Positions 62,101-64,000 of a stretch of 64,000 nucleotides of DNA are shown piece by piece. Source of the DNA: Hydractinia symbiolongicarpus (taxonomy: Eukaryota > Cnidaria > Hydrozoa > Anthoathecata > Hydractiniidae). Numbering within the stretch: position 1 is the stretch's first letter; every line of letters begins with the position of its first letter. The position numbers and the translations under genes were made by a program. The stretch covers positions 1,304,001 through 1,368,000 of the forward strand of contig NC_079889.1 in assembly GCF_029227915.1 (NCBI RefSeq), in the 5' to 3' direction. Under the pieces are notes generated by a model that had not been told where the DNA came from, did no database searches, and was given only the letters and a program-made list of their open reading frames with translations.

Positions 62101-63799
62101 ATCTTCCGAACAATCCGATAATTTTCTTGTACTTGGGTGCTTTAAAAAATCCACAGTTTCAGCATTTTCAAAATCTTGTGCACCATTTTCTTCCATTTCT
62201 TCTATGATATCTTGAACAATATCCTCTTCCACTGACCGTACACTTGAAGAAATTTGACCCAAACCATTTGGCTTCTGGCCAAAAACAATTTCGTAAGGTG
62301 TTTTTTTCACACTCCTCACCATTGAAGCATTCATGATAACTAAAACAGAAGTAATAGCGTGAATAAAATAGCTGCAAGATTCAAGAAAAGTTATTTGGGA
62401 ACACGGCATAATAAGACTATCGTGACATATAAATATAATTCTTGACCCCAGAGAGAGCTCTTTGAGATGAATTTGAAGATATTTGGGGACGAGAATGATA
62501 TAGATATAACTACATTTACATTGAATCTCTGGAAGCCACTCTGACCACGTTGAAGTTTGGGACTCTTTTTCTCTTGCACTAATCATCACTTGGATGGTGT
62601 TATTTCCTTGTTCAACCAGACCTTGAGATTGCGAGTGGCGCGGTTTCCCATGAACAAATGACACCTCACCCGGCCATATCACGGCTACAGCATCCATTAC
62701 GTGATTGATAAATTCGGCACCGTTATCAGAGTGCAAAATTTTTGGTAACCCAAAAGTCGCTAAAAAACTTCTAAAAAAGTTTGAAGCAAATTCATTTGCT
62801 GATTTCCCTTTCATTGGAAATAATATCCTGAATTTGCTAAAATGGTCCACGACATGGCCAATGTAGTTGTAATCGGCATCTGGTTTGGATAACATAGCAA
62901 TCAGATCGATCTAAAGAAAGACATGTATAATGTAACAAAAAAACTACTAACTAGCACAAACAAAGTGAAAAAGTATTAAAAATACCTGTACACGCTGTAA
63001 GAATCCTGTAGTGATAATCGGCTTCAATGGAGCTTTCTTTATTTGACTGGATTTCAGACAGCAAGTTGTGCAAAGCTTTATATAAGCACCAACAGCGTCT
63101 CTAGTAACGTTATCATAGGTGCGTGCTATCTAAAATTGTTAGCAATTAAAAATCAGTGACACACCCATATTCCGTGGACTCTTACTTTCAAACGAGGTTT
63201 GTTCGAAGAATCTAATACCTTTTCAAACGTTTTATGAACCCCTTGGTGACCAACTTCTTGGCGGTGTACTCTATTGATAATGTGAAACATCTGTCGGTCT
63301 GTTGCTACGCGACGATATTTTCCCAGAGGAGAATCGCCCTAAAATACCGTAAAATTATTTGAGTTGGCAATTTTATAAACCTTCTTTCTTAAGAACTTAA
63401 GCTCATAAGAACATCTAGACCGAAGCTATCCAAAAATTGAGAACACCATATGACCATGCCGAGCCTGAAACAAAATTTCTTAAAAGTAGAAATGTTTATA
63501 AAAAAAATAATTGTGACTTTAGTTTTTCCAAAATTAGATATATATAAAAATGTTCTTACATCGGGAAATGGAGAGCACAAAACATCCGATATACCAAGTG
63601 TAGGATAACTCATCACTTGGAATTTTTTTCTTCGCAATTTTCTTTTCATAGCACGTGGAACGTTGTCTATTCTTCCACATAGAAAATCTACCATTGTTTT
63701 ATAAGTCTGTTCGGGCATTATTACGGAATTCCGTTTAGTCCTTTCAACTTCCAACCATTCCTGAAATTTTTCTTCCATGTATCTCTTTTCAGTCTCCAT
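59168..63799 (-). CDS. KRBA2/Ginger-like DDE integrase fused to C19-type peptidase and PHD finger
   Basis: Eleven exons with matching phases: 63560-63799 (ATG), 63186-63338, 62986-63129, 62520-62910, 61010-62339, 60769-60933, 60450-60640, 60296-60361, 59766-60212, 59650-59682, 59168-59562 (TAG); about 1,184 residues and no internal stop. Order: HHCC finger (HRQEVGHQGVH ... CTTCC, about 100-165); DDE core with Asp 181 (IDLIAM), Asp 241 (HSDNGAEF), Glu 279 (SQGLVEQGNN); PYEIVFGQKPNG; GPY/F-like module (FLEGDNVSLTIPKG); Cys-rich run (CRCRKGQCKNKQCKCF); C19-like peptidase with Cys box (HNTCALDTWMAVL) and His box (GSHYTAKIRFNGVWLFYDG); PHD (CSHCRRKI, ACDRCLVWCHFKC, WFCDLC); Gln/Glu-rich C-terminus. 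Catalytic residues all appear kept. It is either an autonomous Ginger-related transposon or a domesticated copy; terminal repeats were not found in the window. Confidence 0.82.
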
Positions 63800-64000
63800 T
63801 GTGCTGAACATAAAAACACGCGTTAAAAGTTTCAATGTAAATTTAAAATGTGCGTTCGAAAAAGCACTCAAAAAGGATTCGAAATTTACCTACCTTTTCC
63901 TTTATCGAAATAACTTAAAAGGTTAGAAAAAATAATATTGAAATTTTTTGTGTTCTTCTCCGTTCTCACTCAATTATTAACAAAACTATGTTTACAAAAA
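63800..64000 (-). other. Upstream of the integrase-peptidase ATG
   Basis: An acceptor-like TTTTTATGTTCAG ends 4 nt before the ATG at 63797-63799, so an untranslated 5' exon may lie further up or outside the window. Otherwise AT-rich with nothing named. Confidence 0.35.

Overview
The window is animal nuclear DNA: AT-rich, intron-dense, full of degraded transposons, with no bacterial-style operons. Gene content and the mix of repeats suggest a cnidarian, probably a hydrozoan. That is inference; no marker here fixes the species. I built the gene models by hand from homology, GT/AG splice sites and reading-phase continuity. No transcript evidence was available.

Layout. (1) 1-141, minus strand: the first coding exon of GCAT (glycine C-acetyltransferase), cut by the window edge. 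(2) 2,335-19,095, minus: a complete DNMT3-type de novo DNA methyltransferase with 17 coding exons and about 1,723 residues. It carries two PWWP domains, each encoded by a matching two-exon block. A piggyBac-like MITE, Helitron-like elements, a perfect palindrome and a LINE scrap lie in its introns. (3) 19.1-24.5 kb: a repeat-rich gap with two CR1-like LINE remnants and a tRNA-like SINE. (4) 24,672-42,469, plus: a BMP type I receptor-like gene, 8 coding exons, about 523 residues, in which the catalytic HRD motif reads HRN, so a likely pseudokinase. Its first intron holds a broken Copia element with both LTRs, and a later intron holds a 1.9-kb inverted-repeat element containing a perfect hairpin. 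(5) 42.5-46.7 kb: MITE-like repeats and two head-to-tail mini-Helitron candidates. (6) 46,768-54,728, minus: RFWD3, a RING/WD40 ubiquitin ligase, 14 coding exons, about 598 residues. (7) 55.1-59.15 kb: a degraded LINE, two copies of a tRNA-like SINE, and about 13 copies of an 84-bp minisatellite whose unit contains an inverted repeat. (8) 59,168-63,799, minus: an intact 11-exon gene, about 1,184 residues, joining an HHCC/DDE integrase (KRBA2/Ginger-like), a GPY/F-like module, a Cys-rich segment, a C19-like cysteine peptidase and a PHD finger.

The host genes have no evident shared pathway. Points most worth follow-up are the double-PWWP DNMT3, the HRN receptor, and the integrase-peptidase-PHD fusion beside a hairpin minisatellite.
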